This document shows positions 18,892-32,242 of a stretch of DNA of 64,000 nucleotides, in pieces. Origin of the DNA: Hylemonella gracilis ATCC 19624. GTDB taxonomy: Bacteria; Pseudomonadota; Gammaproteobacteria; Burkholderiales; Burkholderiaceae_C. Each line of letters starts with the position of its first letter. Within the stretch, counting starts at the first letter, position 1. Below the pieces are notes generated by a model, which was not told the origin of the DNA, did not search any database, and worked only from the letters and a program-made list of their open reading frames with translations. The DNA lies in NCBI RefSeq assembly GCF_000211835.1, contig NZ_AEGR01000093.1:101453-165452 (forward strand). Direction: 5' to 3'. The position numbers were made by a program, and so were the translations under genes.

Positions 18892-19869
18892 TCAAGAAAG
18901 CGAGGGGGAGGGCGCGGCGACGCCCTGGGGCGGCAAGCGCGTCATCACGCCACGCAGCCACGTGTGGGCCGGATGGTGGCGCAGCCGCCGGTGCCAGAGC
19001 GCGTCCACATGGATGGCGGGAACGGCGAAGGGCAGCTCGCGCAGCACCAGATGGTCCGCGATGCCCGTGGCGTTCACGAAGTGCTGAGGCAGGACGGTCA
19101 GCAGGTTGGAGCCGGCCACCACGCGCCCCGCGGTGAAGAACTGGTTGACGGTGAGCACGATGTTGCGACGCAGTCCCAATCCCTGCAGCGCCTCATCAAT
19201 GAAGCCCCAAGGCCGCCCCGAGAACGTCACAAGCAGGTGGCGTGCCGCGCAATAGCGTTCGAGCGTCAATTCCTGCTCGGCGAGCGGGTGACCGCGCCGC
19301 ATGACGCAGACATACCGGCTCAAGTACAGGCGCTGGTGCTCGTAAGGCACGGTTTCACCGGCCTGCGCCTGCGCCGTTAAGCCAGCCATCACCGCCGGGA
19401 AGTACCCCACGGCCAGATCGGCCCCCTCTTCGTCCAACAGGCGGCGCGGGTCCCGCGTGGTCAGCGGCACCACGCGGATGGAGACGCCCGGCGCTTCCTG
19501 ATCCAGCACCTGAACCAGCCCCGGAATCAGCTCGGCCGCCGTGGCATCGGCCATGGCCAGCACGAACGTCGTCGTGGCCTCGCCGGGAGCAAAGTGTCCT
19601 GGCACCAGGGTTTCCTGCAACTGCCGCAGCGCCTGCTGCACTGCCGGCCACAAAGCCATCGCGCGGGGCGTGGGCTCCAGACCCTGGCCGTTGCGGCGCA
19701 GCAGTTCGTCACCCAGTGCCTCACGCAGGCGGCGCAATGCGTTGCTGACCGCCGGCTGAGTGAGCGCAAGCTTTGAGGCGGCTTTTGTCAAGCTGCGCTC
19801 GGTCATGACCTCGTTGAAAACCCGCAGGAGGTTGAGATCGAGCGTGCGGAAGTTGAGTTGCTCTGGCAT
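18892..19869 (-). CDS. LysR-family regulator
   Basis: Transcription factor of 325 residues. The N-terminus NFRTLDLNLLRVFNEVMTERSLTKAASKLALTQPAVSNALRRLRE is the NodD/NahR/LeuO-type LysR helix-turn-helix. The effector domain follows from about residue 95. I start at 19869 (MPEQLNF), dropping a hydrophobic extension from 19911 that is not in the family. It is divergent from a small membrane-protein gene at 20006, which may be its target. Effector unknown. Confidence 0.9.
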   Translation of the reverse strand: MPEQLNFRTLDLNLLRVFNEVMTERSLTKAASKLALTQPAVSNALRRLREALGDELLRRNGQGLEPTPRAMALWPAVQQALRQLQETLVPGHFAPGEATTTFVLAMADATAAELIPGLVQVLDQEAPGVSIRVVPLTTRDPRRLLDEEGADLAVGYFPAVMAGLTAQAQAGETVPYEHQRLYLSRYVCVMRRGHPLAEQELTLERYCAARHLLVTFSGRPWGFIDEALQGLGLRRNIVLTVNQFFTAGRVVAGSNLLTVLPQHFVNATGIADHLVLRELPFAVPAIHVDALWHRRLRHHPAHTWLRGVMTRLPPQGVAAPSPSLS

Positions 19870-20005
19870 GGAACGGATAGCCTCACAATACATCACCAAT
19901 ATGAATACCAAATATCAACAATATAAAGTTGAACGGCATCAGAGAAAACCCTAGTATTGCAACCAATCCAATCGACACATCACAGCAACTTCCTAGGGAA
20001 TCACC

Positions 20006-20665
20006 ATGACAACCAACAGCTTCATTCATCTGGACTATCCCCGCAGCCATCCGGGTGCGGAGCGCCTTGAGCGCACGGTCGAGGCCGCCGGCCACCTGGC
20101 GACTCGTCTGCGCAAGAATCTGAGTGCATCGCGCGGTCTCGCCGTCGTCCTGCTGGCGGCCATGGTGGCCACCCTGCTCGTGGTGACCGACCAGCTCGTG
20201 GACACCTGGGCCGATGGACACCTCATGGCGGTATGGGTGTTGACCTGGGTGGTCGGCTTTTCGGCCGTCGCCCTGCTGGCACCCACGGCGCGCAGCCTCG
20301 CGGGTCGCCTGACTCGGGGCCTGGACAACTGGTCTCGCACGGTGGCGTACCGCCGTGCCGATGAGCGCCTGTGGGCCCTGGCGCGCAAGGATCCGCGCGT
20401 CATGGCCGACATCCGCGCCGCGGTGCTGCGCGAGGAAGTCGCCTTGGAAGCGAACAAGAGCCCGGCGACCCTGAAGAGTGCCCTGGGTGAAACTGGTTTT
20501 GGCGGTGGACAGGGTCCGGAACTGGGTCAGGGCACCGGCAAGAACAACGCCGCCCTGGACATCAACGCTGCGGAGTTCGTCTCGGCCTTGGCAGCTGCCC
20601 GTGGTCTGCGTCCGGAAGTCGCGGCCCGTCTGTCCCGCATGAGCCGCCGCATCTGGAACGAATGA
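20006..20665 (+). CDS. Hypothetical two-helix membrane protein
   Basis: Unrecognised protein of 219 residues. Two transmembrane helices are predicted at about residues 45-62 (LAVVLLAAMVATLLVVT) and 73-93 (LMAVWVLTWVVGFSAVALLA), with both ends likely cytoplasmic. The C-terminal 110 residues are charged and partly Gly-rich (GETGFGGGQGPELGQG), ending in a helix with VAARLSRMSRRIWNE. A rho-independent terminator follows 100 bp downstream. It is divergent from a LysR gene. Probably a lineage-specific conserved hypothetical; no function can be stated. Confidence 0.75.
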   Translation: MTTNSFIHLDYPRSHPGAERLERTVEAAGHLATRLRKNLSASRGLAVVLLAAMVATLLVVTDQLVDTWADGHLMAVWVLTWVVGFSAVALLAPTARSLAGRLTRGLDNWSRTVAYRRADERLWALARKDPRVMADIRAAVLREEVALEANKSPATLKSALGETGFGGGQGPELGQGTGKNNAALDINAAEFVSALAAARGLRPEVAARLSRMSRRIWNE

Positions 20666-20765
20666 TCCTTCCGGCGGGTTCGTGCGCCAGATGACCTGAC
20701 CTCGAAGCCCCTGGGGTATGTGCCAAAAAGGGGCAGGCGGTCTGGACGCCCGTCAGTCCCCCCTC

Positions 20766-20798
20766 AAGCCACCGCTTCGCGGTGGCTTTTTGTTTTTT
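20766..20798 (+). terminator. Rho-independent terminator
   Basis: Ten-base-pair stem AAGCCACCGC / GCGGTGGCTT with a three-base loop, followed by a T-rich run. It ends the transcript of the 20006-20665 gene. Confidence 0.9.
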
Positions 20799-20987
20799 AC
20801 GCTTGTTTACTAGACCGCGCAGCCTTCTCTGCGTGAGAATAAGGGCGTCGTTGGATCAGGGGTCGATTTGTCAAGGGCTTGCCCCCCCGGCGCCAAAATA
20901 GCAAATCCACGAATCCGGCGGGTGAGCCCAGCCATCGAAAGTCTCAACAGCGTGTCTTCTTCGTCCAAGCGCACCATTTTTTCCGAG

Positions 20988-21620
20988 ATGACGCCTAGCA
21001 TCGTCATCACAGACCCCATCCCGCTCTGGAAAGCCTGGGCGCGGTCTTTTTTCAAGCTGTGCTTCGTCGCGGTGTTGTGCACCATCAGTTTCTATGCCGG
21101 GCGTTATTACCAGCCTGGGCTGTCGGGCGGTGGTGATCTCGCGTATTCCACCCAATTGGAGGTGGATGGCGTGCCGCAAGCCGTTGCCGTCCCTGACAGA
21201 CCCGCTGTCTCTGCGGCCTCTCCCGCACCGCAGCCGCGCGAGGCCGATGGCACGCAACCTCTGGCCGACGTGTTGGCTTCGCATTCACTGGAAGGGCTAC
21301 AGGTTCAAACCCTGCAAGTCGCGCGCAACGGGGCAGTTCCGGGACAACTGAATTACACCTTTGAGCTGGTCAACAACGGGCGCCTGTTCGAGGGCCGCTT
21401 TGAGTTCCTCGTGCTGGGGCTCAAGGACGGCCGGCCTGAACAGCAGGTCATTACTTCCGAAAGTGCCTCCGACCCCAACTACCGCCTGCGCGTGGCGCGC
21501 TACATCAAGATGGATGGCAAGCTGATCCTGCCTGCCGGTCTGCAGCCACAGGCCGTGGTGCTGAGCTTGCACGAAACTGCCGGTGTTCGGGCCAGCCGAG
21601 GGATGGAGCTGCCACGCTGA
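20988..21620 (+). CDS. Hypothetical single-pass inner-membrane protein
   Basis: Protein of 210 residues with one transmembrane helix at about residues 20-40 (FFKLCFVAVLCTISFYAGRYY) and a periplasmic part. The C-terminal 90 residues form a beta-rich domain (GQLNYTFELVNNGRLFEGRF, then YIKMDGKLILPAGLQPQAVVL). It resembles the Burkholderiales DUF6776-type proteins, though this is from memory and uncertain. I begin at the ATG at 20988; a longer frame from 20868 exists but lacks a visible ribosome site. A strong terminator follows. No function assigned. Confidence 0.7.
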   Translation: MTPSIVITDPIPLWKAWARSFFKLCFVAVLCTISFYAGRYYQPGLSGGGDLAYSTQLEVDGVPQAVAVPDRPAVSAASPAPQPREADGTQPLADVLASHSLEGLQVQTLQVARNGAVPGQLNYTFELVNNGRLFEGRFEFLVLGLKDGRPEQQVITSESASDPNYRLRVARYIKMDGKLILPAGLQPQAVVLSLHETAGVRASRGMELPR

Positions 21621-21679
21621 TGCCCGTTGTCGCCCGGTCGGGTGTTTTCACCTCTGACCGGCAAGCCGAAATGAAATGA

Positions 21680-21704
21680 AAAGGGGACCTGAAAGGTCCC
21701 CTTT
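21680..21704. terminator. Bidirectional terminator
   Basis: An 11-bp stem AAAGGGGACCT / AGGTCCCCTTT with a GAA loop, with A-rich sequence on the left and TTT on the right. It sits between the convergent genes ending at 21620 (+) and 21725 (-) and can serve both. Confidence 0.9.
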
Positions 21705-21724
21705 GTCATGCTGCGGCGTTAGCT

Positions 21725-21856
21725 TCAGGCCATGAACACGGCGATGAAGGCCAGCAGGAAAATCAACAAGCCGCCCAGAACGGGAATGACCACCGGTGCG
21801 GTGTGCGCGATCTGTTCGATCGGATCGTGGGTGGCGGGGGACTGATGCTCGGACAT
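21725..21856 (-). CDS. Small single-pass membrane protein, 43 residues
   Basis: Short reading frame from the ATG at 21856: an N-terminal hydrophilic part MSEHQSPATHDPIEQIAHT, then one hydrophobic helix (residues 21-42, VVIPVLGGLLIFLLAFIAVF) ending in MA. A purine-rich GAGGAAA lies a few bases before the ATG. It lies between a bidirectional terminator and a control region of its own, with GC-rich third positions. Small one-helix proteins of this kind are common and hard to name; function unknown. Confidence 0.7.
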   Translation of the reverse strand: MSEHQSPATHDPIEQIAHTAPVVIPVLGGLLIFLLAFIAVFMA

Positions 21857-21995
21857 GGGTTTCCTCGTGATCGACTCGTAGGGACGCGAAACATTCTAAC
21901 CGAGCACAAAAGGGCTGCCAGTCCGCATGAACCCGCAAGCCCCGCAGGTGTGCGGATCCGTGTCGGCGCAACAACCGCAGCGTTTTGGACCCGTT

Positions 21996-22229
21996 TCAGC
22001 CCTTGTCCGCGCTGGACCGCGTCCTGTGCGTGACCATGCGCACATGCAAGCGCGTGACGATCTGGCTTGCCGTCCGAGGGAAAAGACCCGGCAGCAGGGC
22101 GTGCAGGGCCGCGCAGACGGCCGCGAGCAGCAAGGGCCCCGCGAACGACAGCGCGGTGCTCAGGTGTTGCAGATAACTTTCGCCGACGCTGGCGGGATGC
22201 TCTGTGAAAAAGCGGTGGAGGGATTTCAT
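21996..22229 (-). CDS. DUF6356-type small membrane protein
   Basis: Protein of 77 residues. The opening MKSLHRFFTEHPASVGESY and the helix ALSFAGPLLLAAVCAALHALLPGLFPRTAS follow the pattern FFteHPasvgEsYxeH ... HallPxlFxxtaS of a small membrane family I know as DUF6356. One or two membrane-spanning segments are expected. No genetic partner is visible. Function unknown. Confidence 0.8.
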   Translation of the reverse strand: MKSLHRFFTEHPASVGESYLQHLSTALSFAGPLLLAAVCAALHALLPGLFPRTASQIVTRLHVRMVTHRTRSSADKG

Positions 22230-22349
22230 CGGCCTTAAGCTTAGACGCGGGGCCGGGAAACTGGATTGCGATTTTTTCGTGCCGGTCGAATGGATCGCGA
22301 TTCGATTGCCTGTTTTTCCTATTTTTTGGAAAATTTCCCCGGTCGCTTT

Positions 22350-24221
<1,872 letters not shown>

Positions 24222-24290
24222 GAAGGGGGTCCGGGGCTGTGGCCCGATTGTCGCCTGCCCGCCAATGACCGCCTCCCTACAATGTGGCCC

Positions 24291-25364
24291 ATGAAACCGC
24301 TCGCCTACACCCGCGCCCGTGAACTGCCAGGCACGCTCCAACAACGCATCGCCATCCTCGATGGCGCCATGGGGACGATGATCCAGCGTTTCAAGCTGAG
24401 CGAAATGCAGTACCGCGGCGAGGGCGGCCCCGCCGAGGCGCTGGCGCGCTTTCGCGACTTTCCGCGGGACCTCAAGGGCAACAACGAGCTGCTGTCGCTC
24501 ACCCGGCCGGACGTGATCTCCGCCATCCACGAGAAATACCTGGCGGCGGGCGCCGACCTGATCGAGACCAACACCTTCGGCGCCACCCGCATCGCCCAGT
24601 CCGACTACGACATGGCGGGGTTGGCGCGTGAAATGAACCTGGCGTCGGCACGGCTGGCCCGGGCCGCGTGCGACAAGTTCAGCACCCCGCAGCAGCCGCG
24701 TTATGTCGCGGGCGCCCTCGGCCCCACCCCGCGCACGGCCAGCATCAGTCCCGACGTCAATGACCCGGGTGCTCGCAATGTCGACTTCGAGGAGCTGCGT
24801 GCCTCTTACTTCGAGCAGACTGTCGCCCTGATCGAGGGGGGCTCCGATGTGTTGTTGGTCGAGACCATCTTCGACACGCTCAATGCCAAGGCTGCTCTGT
24901 TCGCCATCGACGAGGCGTTCGAAGCCACGGGCGAATGCCTGCCCATCCTCATCAGTGGCACGGTCACCGACGCCTCTGGCCGCATCCTCAGCGGCCAGAC
25001 GGTCACCGCCTTCTGGCACAGCGTGCGACACGCCCGCCCTCTGGCCATTGGACTGAACTGCGCGCTGGGCGCGACGCTGATGCGCCCCTACATCCAGGAA
25101 TTGGCCAAGGCGGCGCCGGACACCTTCATCAGTTGCTACCCCAACGCCGGTCTGCCCAATCCCATGAGCGACACCGGTTTCGACGAGACGCCGGACGTCA
25201 CGAGCCGCTTGTTGCACGAGTTCGCGGCCGAGGGGCTGGTGAACATCGTGGGGGGCTGCTGCGGCACCACGCCGGAGCACATCGGCGCGATCCGGCAGGC
25301 CATGGTGCCCATGCCGACGCGCGCGCTGAACGCGAGCGGCTCGTTCTATCGGGAAGCCGCTTGA
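24291..25364 (+). CDS. metH: Methionine synthase, homocysteine-binding module (split MetH, part 1)
   Basis: Encodes only the first module of cobalamin-dependent methionine synthase (357 residues): the zinc-dependent homocysteine S-methyltransferase barrel. Seen are [41 protein letters not shown] [14 protein letters not shown], the zinc ligands in LNCALGA and [11 protein letters not shown]. It ends about where a full-length MetH would continue into the folate domain, with a normal stop rather than a frameshift. The remaining modules are encoded at 28215. Partial enzymes of this kind are found in many Burkholderiales and act together in trans. No riboswitch was found in its 69-bp leader. Confidence 0.95.
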   Translation: MKPLAYTRARELPGTLQQRIAILDGAMGTMIQRFKLSEMQYRGEGGPAEALARFRDFPRDLKGNNELLSLTRPDVISAIHEKYLAAGADLIETNTFGATRIAQSDYDMAGLAREMNLASARLARAACDKFSTPQQPRYVAGALGPTPRTASISPDVNDPGARNVDFEELRASYFEQTVALIEGGSDVLLVETIFDTLNAKAALFAIDEAFEATGECLPILISGTVTDASGRILSGQTVTAFWHSVRHARPLAIGLNCALGATLMRPYIQELAKAAPDTFISCYPNAGLPNPMSDTGFDETPDVTSRLLHEFAAEGLVNIVGGCCGTTPEHIGAIRQAMVPMPTRALNASGSFYREAA

Positions 25365-25412
25365 CCCCAAATCGTCTGGGGGCTTGGGCGCAACGGCACA
25401 ATCGCGTTTCCC

Positions 25413-25543
25413 ATCAAGGGGAGTAGTCAAGCGACAGGTCCGGCGCAACGCTGGTACAGGTCGACGGGGTCCCGTCAGTACGCCGCTTCATCGCGGCCGG
25501 GATTTCGGCTCGGGCACAGCGCCTGGGTCAGGCAAGACCTTGC
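25413..25543 (+). promoter_or_regulatory. yybP-ykoY manganese riboswitch upstream of terC/alx
   Basis: The leader has the conserved core of the yybP-ykoY class: AAGGGGAGTAG near 25416, the L1/L3 loop element CCCGTCAGTACG at 25471-25482 and GGCAAGACCTT at 25531-25541 closing the aptamer. It sits 36 bases before the start codon of a TerC/Alx-type gene, the same gene type it controls in E. coli (alx). Mn2+ sensing is known for the class; here it is inferred. Confidence 0.9.
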
Positions 25544-25578
25544 GGGTGTTGTTCAACACTGCACGCGAGGTTTATCTC

Positions 25579-26550
25579 ATGCAAAGCATTGCGCCACTTT
25601 GGCTGTGGATCGTTTTTGTCGCCTTCGTTCTGGCGGCGCTCTTCGTCGATTTCGTCGTTCTCAGAAAGCAGGGCGCTCACGAGGTGGGCGTCAAGGAAGC
25701 CCTGAACTGGTCCTTGATCTGGATCGCCCTGAGCTTCATCTTCAACGGCTTGCTCTGGTGGGCGGTGTTCGACACCTCGGGCTCAAGCGCCCTGGCTCAT
25801 GAGAAGTCGCTGGAGTTCCTCACCGGCTACCTGATCGAAAAGAGCCTGGCGGTCGACAACATCTTTGTCTTCCTGATGATCTTCACCTACTTCGCGGTAC
25901 CGCCCATGTACCAGAAGCGCGTGTTGATGATCGGCATCATTGGCGCCATCGTGCTGCGCACGGTGATGATCCTCGCGGGCAGCTGGCTCTTGGCCCAGTT
26001 CCACTGGATTCTTTATGTCTTTGGTGGTTTCCTCGTGCTGACCGGCATCAAGATGTGGTGGGCAGCGGGCAAGGAAGGCAGCCTGGACGACAACCCCGCG
26101 CTGCGTCTGCTGCGCCGCATCATGCCGGTGAGCCAGGGCTTCGATGGTGAAAAGTTCTGGACCATCGAGAACGGCAAGCGCATTGCCACCCCGCTGCTCA
26201 TGGTCGTGGCCCTGGTCGGTCTGACCGACGTGATCTTCGCGGTGGATTCGATCCCAGCCATCTTCGCGATCACCCAGGACCCCTTCATCGTGCTCACCAG
26301 CAACGTGTTCGCCATCCTGGGTTTGCGCGCCATGTTCTTCCTGCTGCAGGCCGTGGCCAGCCGCTTCCATCTGTTGAACTACGGGCTGGCCGTGGTCCTG
26401 GTCTTCATCGGCACGAAGATGATGCTGATCGACATTTACAAGATCCCGGTCGCCGTTTCCCTGGCGGTGGTGGTGGGCATTCTGGCCGTGACCATGGTTT
26501 GGAGCGTGCGCACCTCCTCCAAGCAGTCCAACGCCAAACAGGTAAGCTAA
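25579..26550 (+). CDS. TerC/Alx-family membrane protein, probable manganese exporter
   Basis: Integral membrane protein of 323 residues with about nine transmembrane helices. Conserved acidic membrane residues are in FVLAALFVDFVVL, EFLTGYLIEKSLAVDNIFVFLMIF and VALVGLTDVIFAVDSIPAIFAIT, the two LDN/VDS-type motifs that define the TerC family. The start at 25579 (MQSIAPLW) has GCGAGG 8 bp upstream; the longer frame reads through the riboswitch. The manganese riboswitch ahead of it supports a role in Mn2+ homeostasis. No other tellurite genes are nearby. Confidence 0.93.
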   Translation: MQSIAPLWLWIVFVAFVLAALFVDFVVLRKQGAHEVGVKEALNWSLIWIALSFIFNGLLWWAVFDTSGSSALAHEKSLEFLTGYLIEKSLAVDNIFVFLMIFTYFAVPPMYQKRVLMIGIIGAIVLRTVMILAGSWLLAQFHWILYVFGGFLVLTGIKMWWAAGKEGSLDDNPALRLLRRIMPVSQGFDGEKFWTIENGKRIATPLLMVVALVGLTDVIFAVDSIPAIFAITQDPFIVLTSNVFAILGLRAMFFLLQAVASRFHLLNYGLAVVLVFIGTKMMLIDIYKIPVAVSLAVVVGILAVTMVWSVRTSSKQSNAKQVS

Positions 26551-26590
26551 AGGGTGCGGGGCCCCACTGTCGGGGCTTCGTTTCCCGCCC

Positions 26591-27664
26591 ATGCAGATCG
26601 AAACCCTGCGCCGGCGTCTGCGGGCGCTGGGCGCCAATCCCCGTCATCAATACCGAGTCCTGCGACTGTGGTCACAAGCCAAACCGCAGGACGATGGCCC
26701 GCGCCCGATCGAGAATTTCCTGCCGGCTTCCTTGCGCGCCGCCTTGCCTGACATCGCGCGTGACCTGGCTGCGTTGGCCACCCTGGATGCCGAGCATCCT
26801 GGCGAGGACGGGTCGCGGCGTTTGGTCGTGGCCTTGGCCGATGGTCAGCTGGTCGAGAGCGTGCTCATGCCCACGGCCGGGTCGCGTCAACGCGCTCCAA
26901 CGCTGTGTGTCTCCACGCAGGTGGGTTGCGCCGTGGGCTGCGTCTTTTGCATGACCGGGCGCGCGGGCTTGATCCGCCAGCTCGGCAGCGCCGAGATCGT
27001 CGCTCAGGTCGCCCTGGCCCGCGCGTCCGCCACCGTCCGACGCGTGGTGTTCATGGGCATGGGCGAACCGGCCCACAACCTGGACAACGTGCTCGAGGCC
27101 ATCGATTTGCTGGGCACGGCGGGGGACATCGGGCACAAGAACCTGGTGTTCTCCACGGTTGGTGATCCGCGGGTGTTCGAGGCCTTGCAAAGTCGTGGCG
27201 CGGACCAGGTGCGCCCCGCCCTGGCTTTGTCCCTACACACCACGCGGGCCGATCTGCGCGCGCAGCTGCTGCCGCGCGCGCCGCGCTTGACGCCTGAAGA
27301 ACTGGTGGACGCGGGTGAGCGCTACGCGCGCCTCACGGCCTACCCCATCCAGTACCAATGGACCCTGCTCGACGGTATCAATGACAGTGACGAGGAAATC
27401 GAGGGGCTGGTGCGGCTGCTGCAGGGCAAGTACGCCATACTCAACCTCATTCCCTACAACGCGGTGGACGACCTTCCCTACCGGCGTCCCGCGCAGGAAG
27501 CAGCGGTGGCCATGGCGCGCCGTCTGCACCAGCGCGGCATCCTGACCAAGTTGCGTCAATCGGCTGGGCAGGACGTGGACGGCGGCTGCGGCCAGTTGCG
27601 CGCGCGGGCCGTTCAGGCGCAGCCCCCCGCCGGACGCCGCGTCATTCCGGTCGCGGCCGCCTGA
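26591..27664 (+). CDS. RlmN-like radical SAM RNA methyltransferase (paralogue)
   Basis: Radical SAM enzyme of 357 residues in the RlmN/Cfr family. The cluster motif C-x3-C-x2-C is CAVGCVFC after STQVG, and a distal Cys that carries the methyl group in this family is present in DVDGGCGQLRA. VFMGMGEPAHNLDNV and ALSLHTTRADLRAQLLP are also conserved. It lacks the typical RlmN N-terminal helical start, so it is more likely a second family member than the housekeeping rlmN. Starts 40 bp after terC and ends 19 bp before the next gene, so these may be co-transcribed. Its RNA target is not known. Confidence 0.85.
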   Translation: MQIETLRRRLRALGANPRHQYRVLRLWSQAKPQDDGPRPIENFLPASLRAALPDIARDLAALATLDAEHPGEDGSRRLVVALADGQLVESVLMPTAGSRQRAPTLCVSTQVGCAVGCVFCMTGRAGLIRQLGSAEIVAQVALARASATVRRVVFMGMGEPAHNLDNVLEAIDLLGTAGDIGHKNLVFSTVGDPRVFEALQSRGADQVRPALALSLHTTRADLRAQLLPRAPRLTPEELVDAGERYARLTAYPIQYQWTLLDGINDSDEEIEGLVRLLQGKYAILNLIPYNAVDDLPYRRPAQEAAVAMARRLHQRGILTKLRQSAGQDVDGGCGQLRARAVQAQPPAGRRVIPVAAA

Positions 27665-27683
27665 ACCCTCACAGAAAGCATCC

Positions 27684-28106
27684 ATGCAAGGTATTCGACG
27701 CAAGATCGTCTATGTCGGTCTCTACGAGGTCATCGCCATCGCGATTTGCACCGTGGGTTTTGCCCTGGCCTCGGGCCAGGGCGTGGGGCGGGCCAGCGCG
27801 CTTTCGGTGGCCTGCTCGGTCACGGCCGTGCTTTGGAACTTGGTGTTCAACCATGCCTTCGAGCGTTGGGAGTCCCGTCAGTTGGTGCGCGGCCGGAGTC
27901 TCGCTCGACGCGTGGCCCATGCGCTCATGTTCGAGGGGGGCTTGGTGTTGATGCTGGTGCCCTTGATCGCTTGGTGGCTGGACGTCGGTCTGTGGCACGC
28001 CTTGGTGATGGATTTGGGGCTGGTGCTGTTCTTTCTCGGCTACACCTTCACCTTCACCTGGGCCTTCGACAAGGTGTTTGGCTTGCCGACCACCGCCGCC
28101 CCTTAA
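27684..28106 (+). CDS. PACE-family efflux transporter
   Basis: Small inner-membrane proton-coupled exporter of 140 residues with four helices arranged as two bacterial transmembrane pair (BTP) domains, the AceI type. The repeats begin RKIVYVGLYEVIAIAICTVGF and RVAHALMFEGGLVLMLVPL, each with the conserved E (YEVIAI, FEGGLV), and each repeat has an N/D-A-F-D/E signature (NHAFERWE; WAFDKVFG). Family members export chlorhexidine and short-chain diamines. Starts 19 bp after the RlmN-like gene. Confidence 0.9.
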   Translation: MQGIRRKIVYVGLYEVIAIAICTVGFALASGQGVGRASALSVACSVTAVLWNLVFNHAFERWESRQLVRGRSLARRVAHALMFEGGLVLMLVPLIAWWLDVGLWHALVMDLGLVLFFLGYTFTFTWAFDKVFGLPTTAAP

Positions 28107-28114
28107 AATCGCGC

Positions 28115-28213
28115 ATCCTCCAAGGAGCGTTGCAGCGCACCCGAATGTGCGTCAGGCTTGGAGCCTACTTTTCGCAACGACGCTCACCTGACCCCGTCTT
28201 TTCGCAGGTGAGC
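28115..28213 (+). promoter_or_regulatory. SAH riboswitch controlling the second metH gene
   Basis: The aptamer shows the conserved blocks of the S-adenosylhomocysteine riboswitch: AAGGAGCGTTGCAGCGC at 28122-28138, CAGGCTTGG at 28153-28151 region and CAACGACGCTCACC at 28175-28188. The 3' strand GCTCACCTG (28182-28190) is a perfect 9-bp complement of CAGGTGAGC (28205-28213), which holds the ribosome-binding site of the GTG at 28215. In the class, SAH binding captures the CGCTCAC strand in the aptamer, which would free the ribosome site and turn metH on. Confidence 0.92.
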
Positions 28214-28214
28214 C

Positions 28215-30938
<2,724 letters not shown>

Positions 30939-31057
30939 GCTGTGGGCCTGCCCGATTGCGCAGGCCCGAACGCAAGGTGGCAGGGTCCGAGCCCGAGCCT
31001 GAACCCCTGAGGCTGGCACGGCTTGTGCTGAATTGAGCGCACCTTTCCTAGCACAGG

Positions 31058-31074
31058 CTTGTCTATACAGCAAG
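31058..31074. promoter_or_regulatory. Probable HutC operator 1
   Basis: CTTGTCTATACAGCAAG contains TGTCTATACA, the reverse complement of the TGTATAGACA core known for HutC operators. It lies 134 bp upstream of a second copy and 208 bp before the transporter gene. Confidence 0.7.
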
Positions 31075-31191
31075 ATGGTGCAGGTCCGCATGGAAACCGC
31101 CCCAGGCTGGGGCAACATACACCGGACCGGTGCTAAGTCTTGACGCGTGAGCGTCTGGGGATGATGAGGTGGCTCTTTCAGTACGCCTCAT

Positions 31192-31205
31192 CTTGTATAG
31201 ACAGG
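31192..31205. promoter_or_regulatory. Probable HutC operator 2
   Basis: CTTGTATAGACAGG has the full TGTATAGACA core and is in inverted orientation to operator 1. It lies 77 bp before the start codon of the substrate-binding protein gene, where bound repressor would block the promoter or the early transcript. Confidence 0.8.
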
Positions 31206-31281
31206 TTGGGTCGGCGTGACCTCTGGGCCGGGTTTCGTGCCGCGCGAGCGGTCCTTCATTTCTCAGGCAAAGGAAATTTGT

Positions 31282-32238
31282 ATGCGCAAGTCCCTCGTGA
31301 AATCCGCGGCCCTGATGGCCTCGGCCCTGTTGGTCGCTGGTGCCGTCCAGGCGCAGGAAACCAAGATCGCCCTCGGCATGTCGGGCTGGACGGGTTTTGC
31401 CCCGCTGACCCTGGCCGACAAGGCCGGCATCTTCAAGAAGAACGGCCTGGACGTGGAAATCAAGATGATTCCGCAGAAGGACCGCCACCTGGCCCTGGCC
31501 GCCCAGGCCATCCAGTGCGCCGCCACGACGGTGGAGACCCACGTGGCCTGGAACACCAATGGCGTGCCCATCGTGCAGATCTTCCAAATGGACAAGTCCT
31601 ACGGCGCCGACGGTCTGGCCGTGCGCAACGACATCAAGAACATCGCTGAGCTCAAGGGCAAGACCGTGGGCGTGGACGCGCCCGGCACCGCGCCGTATTT
31701 CGGTCTGGCCTGGATGCTGAGCAAGAACGGCCTGACCATGAAGGACGTCAAGACCGTCACGCTGTCGCCCCAAGCCTCGGCCCAGGCTTTCGTCACCGGA
31801 CAGAACGACGCCGCGATGACCTACGAGCCCTACCTCTCGACCGTGCGCGCCAACCCGGCCGCCGGCAAGATCCTGGCCACCACCCTGGACTACCCCATGG
31901 TCATGGACACGGTGGGCTGCGCCCCCGATTGGCTCAAGGCCAATCCCAAGGCCGCACAGGCCTTGACCAACTCCTACTTCGAAGCGCTGGAGATGATCAA
32001 GACGGACCCGGCCAAGGCCAACGAGATCATGGGCTCGGCCGTCAAGCAGACCGGCGAAGCCTTCGCCAACTCGTCCAAGTACCTGCGTTGGCAAGACAAG
32101 GCGGCGAACCAGAAATTCTTCGCCGGTGAACTGCAGGCCTTCATGAAGGACGCCGCGGCCATCCTGCTGGAAGCGGGCGTGATCCGCAAGCTGCCGGACA
32201 ACTACGACGCCATGTTCGACACCCGCTTCATCAAGTAA
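31282..32238 (+). CDS. ABC transporter substrate-binding protein (Ssu/Tau/Nit type) of the hut locus
   Basis: Periplasmic binding protein of 318 residues with a signal peptide (RKSLVKSAALMASALLVAG...QAQ). The opening ETKIALGMSGWTGFAPLTLADKAGIFKKNGLDVE and the AAQAIQCAATTVETHVAWNTNG stretch fit the NMT1/SsuA-like superfamily. The start at 31282 has AAGGA just upstream. It is the first gene after two HutC operators and is followed 4 bp on by its permease. Location implies uptake of histidine, urocanate or a related imidazole compound; the family itself usually takes sulfonates, nitrate or pyrimidine precursors. Confidence 0.9.
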   Translation: MRKSLVKSAALMASALLVAGAVQAQETKIALGMSGWTGFAPLTLADKAGIFKKNGLDVEIKMIPQKDRHLALAAQAIQCAATTVETHVAWNTNGVPIVQIFQMDKSYGADGLAVRNDIKNIAELKGKTVGVDAPGTAPYFGLAWMLSKNGLTMKDVKTVTLSPQASAQAFVTGQNDAAMTYEPYLSTVRANPAAGKILATTLDYPMVMDTVGCAPDWLKANPKAAQALTNSYFEALEMIKTDPAKANEIMGSAVKQTGEAFANSSKYLRWQDKAANQKFFAGELQAFMKDAAAILLEAGVIRKLPDNYDAMFDTRFIK

Positions 32239-32242
32239 AGCC

